This document shows, piece by piece, positions 1 through 10,318 of a stretch of 64,000 bases of DNA. The position numbers and the translations under genes were made by a program. The notes under the pieces were generated by a model, which saw nothing but the letters and a program-made list of their open reading frames with translations, did not search any database and was not told the DNA's origin. The first letter of the stretch is position 1. Every line of letters begins with the position of its first letter. This DNA is from Taenia hydatigena. Its lineage: Eukaryota > Platyhelminthes > Cestoda > Cyclophyllidea > Taeniidae. The stretch spans positions 26,755,232 to 26,819,231 of the forward strand of contig JADWOT020000001.1 in the NCBI GenBank assembly GCA_036345935.2, given 5' to 3'.

Positions 1-51
1 CTCATGCCATCAAAGCTGAGCAACCTGCCATTAAGTCATCAACGAGGCCCC

Positions 52-211
52 CTACACAACATGTTTCACAGCAAGGATCGCATCAACACAACACTCCTCC
101 GCCATCCCTATGTGCGCCAACACGCATATCATAGTGATGAAAATAGCGCAGATAAAGCAGACAAAGAACAGCACTTTCCCACCCAACATATGAACGCACA
201 TTGATTCCATT
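52..211 (-). pseudogene. Truncated inverted copy of a hydrophobic exon
   Basis: Read on the minus strand this gives a short frame beginning MESMCVHMLGGKVLF, followed by a hydrophobic stretch and LAHIGMAEE. It is the inverted partner of 17,604-17,840, whose matching frame begins MKSMCVHMLDGKVLF. Both copies follow an AG that could be a splice acceptor. One difference in the membrane-like part is a whole-codon deletion, which fits past coding use. Downstream the frames differ and this copy meets an early stop. Its neighbouring upstream exon is missing, apparently lost in the 400-nt indel described at 17,160. The product is not recognised. I read it as a decayed copy. Confidence 0.4.
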
Positions 212-1072
212 ACTGCACACAAAAAGGGACAGCAACAACTCATTTACCACAATCCAAAGAAGTGTTTTGCAGTAAAAAAATCAACGTGATTAGGCAATGC
301 AAATGAAAAACAAAAAGTTATGACAGCAACTGCAGCTATTCCTGAAACGGTTGGTCTAACAAATAAACTGACAAATAAAGCAAAAGCATACACCTACACA
401 CATTCATAAAGTGGGTGATTAATCGCAAGAAACCAACAAGTAAGTAATTGCCAAGCACTTCGTAAGGTTTTAGCACCTCTCCAAAAATTATGCCTCATCA
501 CTCAAATTCAAACGTCATTAAAAAACAAACAACATCACAATCTGCTGCAACAGTCGCAATTTATCTCTACACACCGAAAAATGCACATGAGGAGACCTTG
601 CACTTGAAAAGTAGCCGTCAACATTCACATTAAGAGGCATTTCCTTCCACCCCAACAAGTATGTGCATAAAAGAAGAAAATCGACATTTAAAGTACCTCA
701 CAACAACTGACTAACTAAAACTACTCAAAAGGTACTCAATACTTACCGAGCTCCCAACTTTTGGCAGCGAATAAAGGCGCGTTATTCCACAAAAATTTTC
801 CCCAAAAACGCGCACCACTTACGCAAGTCGCGCACAAATCCGATCAATCAGTTCGTAGTTCGTCCGGTAAAACAAACGAATTTTAAATATTTATGTATTT
901 ACGATTGGATTACAATTACGACAATTACTTAAAGTTTCGAATTCGCGCATAAGTCAAGTAGCAAACACACCAATTCCAATTTACAAAGTGAGCAATACGA
1001 GAAAGTTGTTAATATTTGTATATCAGTAATATAAATGCATAATAGTGATACTATTAGGTTTGCCAACAAGTC

Positions 1073-1309
1073 GTGAAAGTGGTTCAAACTACAGCGAGCA
1101 AGGTCGTTTTGTCAAGTAGCTGTACACTTCAATTTGCTTCAAGCATGTGTTTTGAAGCAAAGTTCACATTCAAAGCGAATAGACGGGTTGCTCAAATGGG
1201 GCAATGGACTGACCCTACTTACATAGTCTTGCATGTGTCAATCACCTTTACAAAAGATACGCATTTCTACGAAATTCCGTTGAACGTCTTCTTGGCTGGT
1301 GGGGTGTAA
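1073..1309 (+). pseudogene. Relic reading frame of repeat X
   Basis: An open frame whose last 50 or so codons are recognisable in two other X copies read on their minus strands (around 13,570-13,725 and 16,095-16,260). All three contain FK.NRRVAQ, then VSITFTKD or VSIIFTKD, and end at the same stop after LAGGV or LVGGV. The copy near 5,460 keeps HVSITFTKDTHF, and the copy near 25,560 is more decayed. Many base differences between copies change the protein without breaking this frame, so it was probably once coding. I do not recognise the protein, and the 5' part before about residue 25 is not conserved. Other copies carry one internal stop. Confidence 0.4.
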
Positions 1310-2155
1310 GCTGCGTTTTGAGTTGGCAATTTGCGGTTGCGATGCCTGCGCATCTCACTACACGTAGACGCGGTGGCACAGTAGCCAACTTCTTAATTAC
1401 TTCCTGATTCAGGCATCAACTTCGTAATTGCTTCCTCATTCGAGCATCAGTCGCATTGGCAGTTGTTCCATTCAGTGGAGTGCTACCTGACCTTCTACCT
1501 CGTGTGGTAGCTGTCATGACATGACTTGTAATTGTCTGAACCTACCTGATCTGCCAATAACCCAAATGCAATTGTGAAAACTAGTTCGATTTTGCTAAGA
1601 TAGTTGATTATGACAATTTAGCAGGATTACTTTTTGTGTGAATTGATCTAAACTGTTTGATTCCCTCCGTCAGGGGACATGAGAAGGCTAAGAGTGCATG
1701 AGACATGTTTACTGAGCCACAGATAATGTTAGGGCTAAGAATCGCATCCATAAACTTACACTCTTGTGAGTTTGTCCTTGCGGTCCCTCCTCCTTCTCCT
1801 CCTTCCCCTTCTTTTCCTTTTTCCCCTCTGCCTCATAATCCCACTTCCGAGTCAGCTCCCTATTGTGGGGTTCGAAGGCTCCCTTGAAGGCGAACGAAGG
1901 CAAAATATCAGGGTAGAATGCATATATTCAACAAAGAGAAGAAAATGGGTTGCCGGAACACCTTTTACCGATGACTGCATCATCTCATACTTTATCGCTG
2001 ACTTTTTGTTCCTTCACTCCTCTTATTGCATTACCACCGGACATGATCCATGAAGACCCCTCAATTCTGCTTTTAGCTTTCGTATTGTCTAAACCACCCT
2101 CGAAGCCTAACAACATGTCACTTAGTTTGCCTCAATCTGTCTACATTAACTACAG

Positions 2156-2731
2156 CTATTTAAGCGTCAAAACTCTCTTGGTCCAGATCGTCCGCAAAGC
2201 CTCACATTTCTCTGTCATTTACGACCAGTCTGCTTCACTCATTGCACGCTGTCACGTGCATTTCAAATTTTCATCTTCGATCCAACGATCGATGTGCTGT
2301 CAAGCGCATCGTCGCCAGTTTCATATTTCCGTGATTCACTCGCGATGTTGTCGAAAGAAGGAGTGTTCTACGCCGTATTCCTGCTCGCGTATGTGAGCAT
2401 CGCACTGCTCAATTTGAGCAGCAGTGCACTGAACCTACTCACATGGTTTTACATGTGGGGAATCGTTGGATTCGCCGGAACCCTTGTCGACTGTATGTGT
2501 CTCCATTTCGCTAATAAATCTGCTGCCTTGTAGATGTGACAAGGAAGGAAGGTGGGGCGGGGGAGCGCCACCGGCGCTCAGTTGGTGTTGAGGCAAGACC
2601 CTATGGGCGCCACCACCGAAGATTGCCACCGGCCTCAGTGGACCGGGAGACAACCAGCTTTGCAATCTCTTCCCTTCGTGACGAGGAGGTTGCACCGGCC
2701 ACTGGGGCCGTGTATCCAGGCACCGACCCAA
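2156..2731 (+). CDS. Gene H: two-exon fragment, membrane protein of unknown function
   Basis: Exon a (2,156-2,492) follows the acceptor CATTAACTACAG and stays open for 112 codons plus one base. It ends at the donor GTATGT at 2,493. Exon b (2,534-2,731, 66 codons long) follows CCTTGTAG and ends at GTACGT. Joining them keeps one frame (TLVD then YVTRKEGG). Exon a holds two hydrophobic segments, around MLSKEGVFYAVFLLAYVSIA and NLLTWFYMWGIVGFAGTLVD, so a membrane protein is likely. Exon b is rich in Arg, His, Pro and Ser. The 41-nt intron and both exon edges are repeated in the copies at 4.9-5.2 kb and 50.2 kb. The next possible acceptor (GTAG at about 2,796) leads to a stop within a few codons, so the protein may end there. 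The 5' exons are unknown and I do not recognise the family. Confidence 0.5.
2493..2533 (+). other. 41-nt mini-intron of gene H
   Basis: Starts GTATGTGTCTCC and ends GCTGCCTTGTAG. Minus-strand copies of the same 41-nt length occur at 5,047-5,087, 5,149-5,189 and 50,189-50,229, all with the canonical GTAAGTG donor. This is the best direct evidence that the gene H exon edges are real. Confidence 0.65.
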
Positions 2732-2966
2732 GTACGTCTCGCTCCCTTCTTTCCCTCCTTCTCAGCCTCCGTATACTGATCAAATCACTTTGTAGGAGTT
2801 ACATAGCGGCTCTGGATCAAGACATACTTCATGCTACTCTGCTCAATCACTTGGTCCATAATTACGTGCAGACTCAGCATACGTCTTTCAGCTGACTTGC
2901 TCTCATTATTTGGGCAGCTAGCAGTAGCATTAGCGCTATTTCCACTTTAAACCACTTAATTTACAG

Positions 2967-3199
2967 GCATTATCCACGTCGATATGGTCTTGTTCCATCT
3001 TTTAGCTGAGCGCTGGTGGCGGGAGTGGAATGCTCAGCACCCCCGTAAGCTCTCCGTACTCATACGCTCTCCTCCTCCTCCTCATTTCTCATCCTCACCC
3101 TTCTCTTTTTCACTTAATCTTTTAGGGCCAAAACACCAACCCGGAGTAAGAAGAGGACGCGCAGGGAGATGGCGCATCTTCTGCTGTTTAAGTTGTTAG
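2967..3199 (+). CDS. Possible 3' exons of gene H, Trp/Arg-rich tail
   Basis: Exon c (2,967-3,044) follows TTTACAG and contains HLLAERWWREWNAQHP before the donor GTAAGC. Exon d begins at 3,126 after TCTTTTAG. The one-base phase carried by exon c joins exon d in frame (PKHQPGVRRGRAGRW) and ends at a TAG at 3,197. In the inverted copy near 49.7-49.8 kb most of exon c is deleted, so that copy could not use this splice. A second frame of exon d, containing AKTPTRSKKRT and AHLLLFKLLGI, is open in both copies and is an alternative reading. The link to exons a and b is inferred from position only. The function is unknown. Confidence 0.35.
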
Positions 3200-4218
3200 G
3201 GATCCTTTGCCTTGTTTCTTTTTCTTCTCTCCCTATCCCTCCTCCCCACACCCCATAGCATGATCGTATCGTTCTAACACAGATTTGTCATGACAATGCC
3301 TTTTTTCGCTTTCTATGTGGGCAGAATTGGATGAAAGATAATTAGAAAAGCACTGGTTGCTCGGGTTTATGAGTGGGTGGGCGAGATGCCACCACTTCAA
3401 CTACAAGGCATTATTCAAATGTTGGTCAGCAATGCCAATTTTAGTGAGTCATGAGTAAAGAAGGCAGCCAGTAATTCAGCTATCGACTATGCAATATACT
3501 TTCCGCAATGGAAATATATGATGGACATACGCACGCCCGAAGTGCTCTTCTCTGCTCACGTCTCTCCTCGCCTCTCTGCTTCAACATCGTCTGCCCTGCC
3601 ATTCCAATGCTGCACACTTCGCATGGAGGCGTCGAAACAACACCAGCGACAGGATGAACTAGTGTGGTTGGCCAATCACCAAATGCTCACATACGCAGAG
3701 GTGTGGCTGACTCCCCAGTCTTACATGCACATTTCTTTCATCGCATCATTTTTCTTTCAAGTTAATGCTCCATTATTAGGTGCAAAAGTCAAGTCTTTAG
3801 TGATGTATGGTCGGTTTGGGTGGGATAGTGTGCCGCAGCACAGCGATGACCATAACGCACTACCTCTCGTACGCAACGATCGGCAAGAGTAGTCCCTCCT
3901 ACACTGCAACACATCTGCTACGGCCTAATAACGAATGCAAACAAGTCTGACGAAGTCATTTGCACGAAATGCATTTCAGCGCGCTGTGAGTAGTCGGGAT
4001 TCGAGTTTGCTTCATTGAGTCCATGCAAGATGGCAATGCAAATTTTGTAACAGAGCAACTCATGTATGCTGGTACCTCTTTACATTAGCCACGACTGTAG
4101 TACTTTGTTTGTTGGAACTACCGGTCTCGGTCAAGGTAACAGAGATGGCCGTACTTCCCTACCCGCGTGGGCTAGCCTCCGGGCCATGGCAGTGGCCTAT
4201 TTCTCTCTGTCCGTTGAA

Positions 4219-4249
<31 letters not shown>

Positions 4250-4740
4250 GTTCTACACTAGCATTCTGCCTTCTTTTGCCTTCGAAGGAGCCTCGGGGCA
4301 CTACAACTACAATCCTAAGCATGCACATAATATTCTCAGTTAAATTTGTAAACCGAACATTAAAATATTTGTGCTTAAATTGTGCGTTGTCTCATTTGAT
4401 GTTGCTAATCTACTGATATAACTTTGTAAAATTTACTGCAATCGGAGGAATTGAGTGAGATGCGTTTCTAATGTGATATGCTTCGTATCCAAATCATGGC
4501 CCTCGTTTTTACTTGTCGTCTCCATGAGCACAGCTGGTGCTGCTTGCCAGGGTGATTGCCGCGCGTTCGTTTGATTGACATTTCTGTCGACTCAGCGCTT
4601 CCTTGTGTGGCGATGGACCTTGCTACGACTAGTTCAGTGGTGTAGGTGGATGGAGTGGGTGTATTTATTATTGCAACTGCAGAAAGTGCTCAAATGCGGA
4701 CTCAAATGCTGAACGAATTGGAAGGAATACAGTAGAAGAA
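3200..4740. other. No gene supported
   Basis: The first 130 bases still belong to the gene H repeat unit shared with 49,560-49,680. From about 3,330 to 4,740 I see only short, unsupported open frames and one AT dinucleotide run. Confidence 0.5.
4218..4249. repeat. (TA)n microsatellite
   Basis: About 32 bases of alternating T and A, interrupted by one TATG near the left end. Directly visible. Confidence 0.95.
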
Positions 4741-4914
4741 GCAGTAATGTGTGCAAAGCCCATGCTTTGCTGCTGTTGCACTACAAGTGTCTTGTCTGTA
4801 TCACCTTTGACTGATGCAATTGTTGGTCACTGGACTGTAATTGTTCAACAACGCCACGCGCAGGGAAAAAAGAGCGACCTCATCGTTGGGTTGCGGTGGT
4901 ACGAAGCGGAGATA

Positions 4915-5205
4915 TTGCGAAACTGGTCGTCTCCCGGTCCACTGAGGCCGATGGCAGCTTTCGTTGGTGGTGTCCACAGGGTCTCGCCTCAACTCCAACT
5001 GAGCGCCGGTGGTGCTTCTCCACCTCGCCTTCCCTCCTTGTCACATCTACAAGGCAGCAGATTTATTAGCGAAATGATCACACTTACAGTTGGCAAGGGT
5101 TCCAGCGAATCCAACGATTCCCCACCTCACACTCCTTTCTTGTCCTAACTATAAGGCAGTAGATTTATTAGCGAAATGGGCGCACTTACAGTTGACACCG
5201 GACTC
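4915..5205 (-). pseudogene. Inverted gene H fragment with duplicated mini-introns
   Basis: On the minus strand this carries the gene H junction twice. Introns at 5,149-5,189 and 5,047-5,087 are each 41 nt with GTAAGTG donors. They enclose a 61-nt exon (5,088-5,148) containing WGIVGFAGTLAN. An exon b copy follows (about 5,046 down to 4,915), with SVGVEARPCGHHQRK and FAISPLR. The 61-nt exon begins like exon b and ends like exon a, which suggests an unequal exchange inside the gene. The orientation is opposite to the copy at 2.2-2.7 kb. The upstream membrane exon is missing, so this is probably a fragment and not a working gene. Confidence 0.6.
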
Positions 5206-5339
5206 GAGGAATGCAACCATCCTTCGAAGGTAGGCCTAAGTGATAAGGCCAAATGTATCGCTCAAATTGGGAAGTGCAAAGCTCTTCAATTACAGAAAAG
5301 GAGGTAAAGCTGCTCATGTGATTGGCGAATTACGATATA

Positions 5340-6345
5340 TTGGGCGTGGATGCTGTTACACTGACAACTCCCTTTGATGTCTCCAAAGAACGTATGTGGA
5401 AGAAAGGGGAAGAAGACCCATGACCTCCTAACTGAAGTCGACACTCATAATGCTAACCTTGATCATGTGTCCATTACCTTTACGAAAGATACACATTTTA
5501 ACAAACTGCTCTGCTACATTTTGAGTTGGCACTTCTTAATTGCTATGTATGTACATCCTGGTGTACGTGGACGTAGTGGCACAGTTGCTAACTTTGGAAT
5601 TATCACCTGATTTGGACATCAATCACATCGACAGTCGTTCCATTCAGTGGGGTGTCACTACGCCCTTTACCTCCTTGTGATAGCTGGCATGACATGAAGG
5701 CTAAAACAACGAGTTTGTAGCTGTTGAGCAGCGGATCATGTAAAGCCCACAAATTTCAGGTTAATGCACCTCGGCGACTTAGCAGCTCTACACTTGCAAG
5801 CTTACGAACACGAAACGACACACCCTGCTCGACCTCCTTCTCCAGTTTCTGCTACTGCATGCAAACCTACACATCGTCTTCTCGTCTGCTCCCTCATTTT
5901 CCCACTCACCTTAGTAATACACCTTCTGTTTGACTTTTCTCATTCTTTGTACACTGTAACAGTCTGGTTCTCGTCGTTGCGCAAGCTGTTGAGTGACTGA
6001 GCAGTCGAACCATCCGCCTGACCATCAGCTCTGATGGGGCTCATCCCTTGGTACTGTAGGCAGTTAGCAGCTATTCCACACTACCTACGTTCTCTGTGGT
6101 GCATAGACAAACCATCACTTCTAATGGTTGGTAGCGTTCACTACGATGCAATAGTTGGGCTTGACTGTGTGGCTGCCAACAATCCACTAGTCACTCATCC
6201 GCCTGGGTACGATTCCTTTGTAGGCGGAAGTAGGTGCGCTCCTCCCATGGCAGTGGATCTCATTCCCGGTGTCTCGCCAAAGCCACTATGGGGACAATAT
6301 CTGTGTGCATGGTTTCGTAAGACTTTGACGTTGGCGTAGCCCAAT
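5340..6345. repeat. Inverted-repeat arm paired with 24,463-25,640
   Basis: Most of this block is the reverse complement of 24,463-25,640. Anchors include the CTGAGCAGTCGAACCATCC stretch near 5,996 against GGATGGTTCAACTGCTCAG near 24,873, and CTTTGACGTTGGCGTAGCC near 6,322 against GGCTACGTCAACCTCAAAG near 24,462. The part 5,460-5,720 is a copy of repeat X. Pyrimidine-rich runs between 5,830 and 5,930 keep their purine-rich partners on the other side. Confidence 0.75.
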
Positions 6346-8450
6346 CACAGAAACATCGTCGACATCTCTAACTAATAAAGTCGGATTACTTGGAGCCCTT
6401 TTCTCCCAATTCTTCACATGAGCCCTTCGGATGCACCTATACACGCTAGATTGTGTAGCTCCATTCACTTAAGTGGTAGAGCCCCACCACAACTCACGCA
6501 AATGTCTTCGGTGTCAAACCACAACCACTTGAAGTTGTAATGGTGGGAGTCGAGTGGATTGCTCGTGTCCTCTTCAATTTCCTTCGTAACTGCGCACCAC
6601 CTGCAACAACCGACAGATCCTGAAATGCTGATGTGCTCCTTGCTAAGGTAATAGAGGGACTACATCCACACCCACTTGCTGTTTCCTCCTTTTACTTATT
6701 CAACTAATTCCCATTATCTCCTAAGGATTTTGGGAGTAAGCTTTGCCGCAACAGGATCGCTAAATCCCTCGCTCAACTCGATGCCCTTTATATGGCGCAC
6801 GTTGAGTCCCGACTTTATATAAAAATGGACTTTGCAAAGTGCTTCAATTTTTACATTCAGAGGAGTACTAAGACCTTCACAAGTGAAAATGCAATGACTT
6901 GTCATTGACTCTAGCGTTTTATTTACGCAATCGTATATGTACCTCTACGGGGCAGAGGAAAACTCATGAGGACTACGTTTTTTGCTCAAAAGAAGCTAGC
7001 TTGGGTGACGTCAGATAAAGTCTTATTAAAAATCGTAAAAGAATAGCAAAATGTTTATTTAGGTGGCTTTGCGCTTGTCAAAATTAGCTTTTGTTTCGAC
7101 ATTGAAAAGGCGGTGTTCAGGACAATCCTTCGCAGCGTAAGTTAACTTAGTACTTGATACAAAATCGCACCCAGACCTCATTTACCATGAATTAGGTTGC
7201 TCTGTCGACTTACAACAATGATATTGGGTGTTTGTTGTGAGATTAGAACTAGGATGATTTCATGCAGACCCCAAAATGCCGATCCAGGTATCCCCAAAGG
7301 CGACCGTAAATCTCTCCTCGGCTAAACGCCATCTGATTCGCTGGTCAATGGCCAATGGAAAGTGAGGAGTTCCAGGAAGTACTTTTATGTCCACAAACCA
7401 GCCTACATAGCTGTAAGTAAATGCCGGATTTTTGTGGGGAGAAGTCTAATTTTATGTTCCATTTCTTTTAAATGGCCATATTTCTTGTTGACCCTGAAAA
7501 GACTTCTCGAATCTCTGATTGGATGAGTGGTAGCCAATGGTACAATTGCAGGATAGACCTGTCATAAGAATAGTCATTTTTGATTTGTTGCATAGCAGCT
7601 CGAGTGATTAGAAAAGGAGTGTCAGGTGGTCACATAAGACCACTAAGATTCTAGGCTATGGAGGACTGCTGTCTGAAATTCTGGAAAAACTCTCATGTAT
7701 GCATGTTATAATGAACTTGTAATCAAGGTTCTACTCATTCCAGTTATGCAGTGACATGCCTCAGAGACGATTCTCGTTGCGGTAAGCCTGCTCCGTCTTT
7801 GCGGTTGATACTATCTCAGAGCGCTGATTTTAACTGCGTCAATTATGCTTTATAACCAATCTCAATTCCTACGCATCTTCGGAGATTGTTGTGGACACTT
7901 TCGGTCAGCAGTTGGTCTTCCATGATTGAACTGGCGACCTCCGTTCGTCAACCGAGAGTTCTTACACGTGAGTTGATGATTTCCTGTGACAGACAAGATT
8001 CAGCAGTCTCACAAAAGCCATCATACTTGGTGACAATACCTAAGTCAGCTTAACCTGAGAATCTTAAGATGTAATGAATGTGGACTCAGGAAGATCCATT
8101 CTGGTGAGCACTTTCGATCCTGACCATGAGAGCGTTAAGCAAGAGATGTGAATTGCCATGAGTTTGGAATGGTGGATGCAGAATGGATTATTAATTTGCT
8201 GATGAAGGGAACAGGAATGCGTGCATTTGGAGTGCTGCTAAGAGTAGTCAGGTGGTAGTGGGGCAAACTTCTCTGCGGATCTTTCATGTCACGCAGTCTA
8301 TCTACCGGCGATCATCATCACCATCATTCAATCAAGTACTGGGATTCAATGCATTCAATTACGAGTTTAATTACCCCTCAAGTGTGCCATTGTGTTAAAG
8401 GTATTAAATGGAATAGACTTAATCGGAATCAAGACTAATTCCACATTCCA
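6346..8450. other. Non-coding stretch, nothing recognised
   Basis: I found only short frames without splice support and no repeat shared with the rest of the window. Confidence 0.5.
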
Positions 8451-8552
8451 TTTCAAGTGCAGTTTAAGGCACCATGTCAGATGTGTCACACTTACGAGAC
8501 CGAAGGAATTGGGGGGCCATCAACCCCACCTCCCATGCCACCCCTGTCTCCT

Positions 8553-8688
8553 CCTTCCTTCCTTCCTTCCTTCCTTCCTTCCTTCCTTCCTTCCTTCCTT
8601 CCTTCCTTCCTTCCTTCCTTCCTTCCTTCCTTCCTTCCTTCCTTCCTTCCTTCCTTCCTTCCTTCCTTCCTTCCTTCCTTCCTTCCTT
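8553..8688. repeat. (CCTT)34 tetranucleotide microsatellite
   Basis: About 136 bases of uninterrupted CCTT, flanked on the right by degenerate TTCTTCCCTCCATCC and CTAT units. The open frames across it (Leu-Pro-Ser-Phe or Arg-Lys-Glu-Gly repeats) are artefacts of the repeat. The inverted partner region at about 15,580-15,652 has only a short, degenerate GGAA tract. Confidence 0.97.
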
Positions 8689-8698
8689 TCTTCCCTCC

Positions 8699-9185
8699 AT
8701 CCATCTATCTATCTAATTTGATTGCGCGTCACGCATCCCTCAACACCGTCGCATCCTATGAGCATACACATTTGCATTAATACTTCCTCTTTGTCTTAGA
8801 AGAGGAAAGAGGCTCTTCAGATTCTCCACCCTCCTCCCACAGCCAACTAACAACGACTCTTCATGATCGCAGCCCAAAAGCATACAACACATACACAAAC
8901 ACAGTACGAAACACAAGCACTGCAGCATACTTACAACCTATCACACAGCCACTACCCACGCGCAACACAAACAAATCACCCAACCAGTCAGTTCTCTCCT
9001 CCAAATAATAACTACAAGGAAAATTAGTTGTCCTTCATCGACTTTATTAATTTCAACGCAAACAATCGTATCGCTAGGCAGCACATCCCATGCCCATGTG
9101 GTCTAAGCAAGAACAGAGAGAATTTTCAATCGTGTTAGTCTTGCGGCGATTCAAAGTCATCATGCTTGTGGTAGACATTGAAGGA
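8699..9185 (+). repeat. Palindrome left arm, middle block
   Basis: Reverse complement of 15,085-15,585 with few mismatches. It runs from the CTATCTATCTAATTTGAT side near 8,702 (partner near 15,560) through the GAGGCTCTTCAGATTCTCCA block near 8,808 and the GTATCGCTAGGCAGCACATC block near 9,068. Similarity is higher here than in the outer X arms. Confidence 0.85.
8966..9105 (-). CDS. Inverted copy of the ATWALDVLPSD exon-like frame
   Basis: Minus-strand frame starting ATWAWDVLPSDTIVCVEINK and running through a hydrophobic stretch and WRRELTG. It matches the plus-strand frame at 15,170-15,301, and the few differences mostly replace amino acids without breaking the frame. With so few differences the coding strand cannot be settled, because the reverse frame is also partly open. 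The product is unknown. Confidence 0.25.
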
Positions 9186-9497
9186 GCCGAGTAGGACTTC
9201 CTCATGAGCATCCTCTTCTGCATGTGTGCATACGCACTTGCAGATGAGCCGAGCCAGTCAATGCCGCCCGTCGATGATGCTGCCCGTGTGCGGCGCCAAG
9301 TCTTCACACTGCTGCTAGCCAAGTGTCCACTTTAGCATCCTAGGCGTCACCACCAGCAATGCGTATTTTAGAGGAGGGCCAGCAGGATGCGAATAAGCAG
9401 TTGGGGACAGTACCACTACCATCGTCACCGTCTCAACCATCGCTGGCCTCACTCACCTTGCCGCAGTACTCCCCACCTCAGTCGTCCATATCCGCCA
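9162..9497 (+). pseudogene. Third, partial copy of gene G (exons 1 and 2)
   Basis: Exon 1 homology starts at the ATG at 9,162 (MLVVDIEGAE) but reaches a TAG at 9,192, where gene G reads on into EEDFLLSILFC. Beyond the stop the frame still resembles gene G (DFLMSILFCM). Exon 2 homology (9,372-9,497, 126 nt) follows TATTTTAG with the same phase as gene G exon 2. It contains PLPSSPSQPSLASLTLP and SSISA, then a GTATGT donor, but lacks the Glu-rich segment. A later frame near 9,706-9,771 (LRAYVRRQRCGMKEYQGFAL, then stop) follows TTCTTCAG in a compatible phase and could be its last exon. The premature stop in exon 1 argues for a pseudogene unless another start is used. Confidence 0.5.
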
Positions 9498-10189
9498 GTA
9501 TGTTGAATGCACATTGCCTATCTTATTCCACCTCTCCCATGCCCACTCCCTCCTGCCACCACCACCACCATCTTCTTCTTTTCCTCCGCCTGCTCCTCCT
9601 CACTCACCTCCTTCCCACCTTCCTAAGAAGGAGGAACACACGTAGTTCTTGGTGCCCACCAACTATTGCGGCACGTCGTCTGCATTACATTTCTCCACTT
9701 TCTTCAGGTCTCCGTGCCTACGTCCGACGTCAACGGTGTGGAATGAAGGAGTACCAAGGCTTCGCACTATGAGGTGTGCACCCAACTAGCAGGACTAGAT
9801 GGCGACACTACGACCACCATCACTGTCGGCACCAACGCTGACCTGGCCCCACCCATTTCGTCTTCCACACTCGAACTCTACGCAGAGTAGAAATACAAAC
9901 AGGAAAATATCATCACTACCCTCGAATCAGGAGGGACAAAGCGATAGGAGAAATAATCACCCACTTTACATCCTGCCCACGCTAACGATGTTGCAGCTTT
10001 GAAACAAACTTTGCCATTCATCGCATCTCCCCGTCTTCCTTTCCCCTTCCTCCTCTTCTTCGGAGCGAACATAGAATGATGATACGTAAGTTGTACCAAC
10101 CGCACAATCCTGCCATCAGAGTGGCACGTCGTAGCACAAGTCTTCTCGCAGCCGCCTTCCTCCTCCTTCTCCTCCTCCTCCTCCGCTCC

Positions 10190-10318
10190 CCCTCACACCA
10201 AACAGTCGCCAAATACGTCTACAAAAACATTCACCGCAAATACTACGTCAGTGACTTAGTAATGTGGTGCCAACAATGCACGAGAAAGAGAGAGAAGAAT
10301 AAGGAAAGCAAGAAATAG
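10190..10318 (+). pseudogene. Weak resemblance to a retroelement integrase zinc-binding segment
   Basis: The frame reads HQTVAKYVYKNIHRKYYVSD, then WCQQCTRKREK and a stop. Integrases of Gypsy-like and related elements have His, then Thr-x-x-x-[ILV], then YYW or YYV, then a Cys-x-x-Cys pair before basic residues. That spacing is roughly met, but the first His of the HHCC motif is not visible and no catalytic core follows. Inside the arginine-rich, pyrimidine-tract-rich surroundings it could be chance. An exon of an unrelated gene is equally possible. Confidence 0.2.

Larger units (their letters stand above)
1..1700 (-). repeat. Outer left arm of the 17.8-kb palindrome (repeat X copy 1)
   Basis: This block is the reverse complement of 15,755-17,842. 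The pairing runs from the first bases (CTCATGCCATCAAAGCTGAG, matching the end of the other arm near 17,842) to the CCCTCCGTCAGGGGACATGA stretch near 1,665-1,690, matching 15,758-15,785. The sequences are diverged but colinear. The part from about 603 to 1,400 also matches 13,556-14,283, giving three copies of one repeat, here called X. The right arm is about 400 nt longer because of an indel at 17,160-17,562. No terminal repeat or target-site signature was found at the window edge. Confidence 0.85.

Noticed and set aside
8392..8780. Overlapping frames of about 70-109 codons across the CCTT array on both strands
   Set aside because: They are products of the tetranucleotide repeat (Leu-Pro-Ser-Phe or Arg-Lys-Glu-Gly) and have no coding support outside it.
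10190..10318. An active integrase or retrotransposon at 10 kb
   Set aside because: Only a partial His...Cys-x-x-Cys resemblance is present. There is no catalytic core, no LTRs and no reverse transcriptase anywhere near. Kept only as a low-confidence note.
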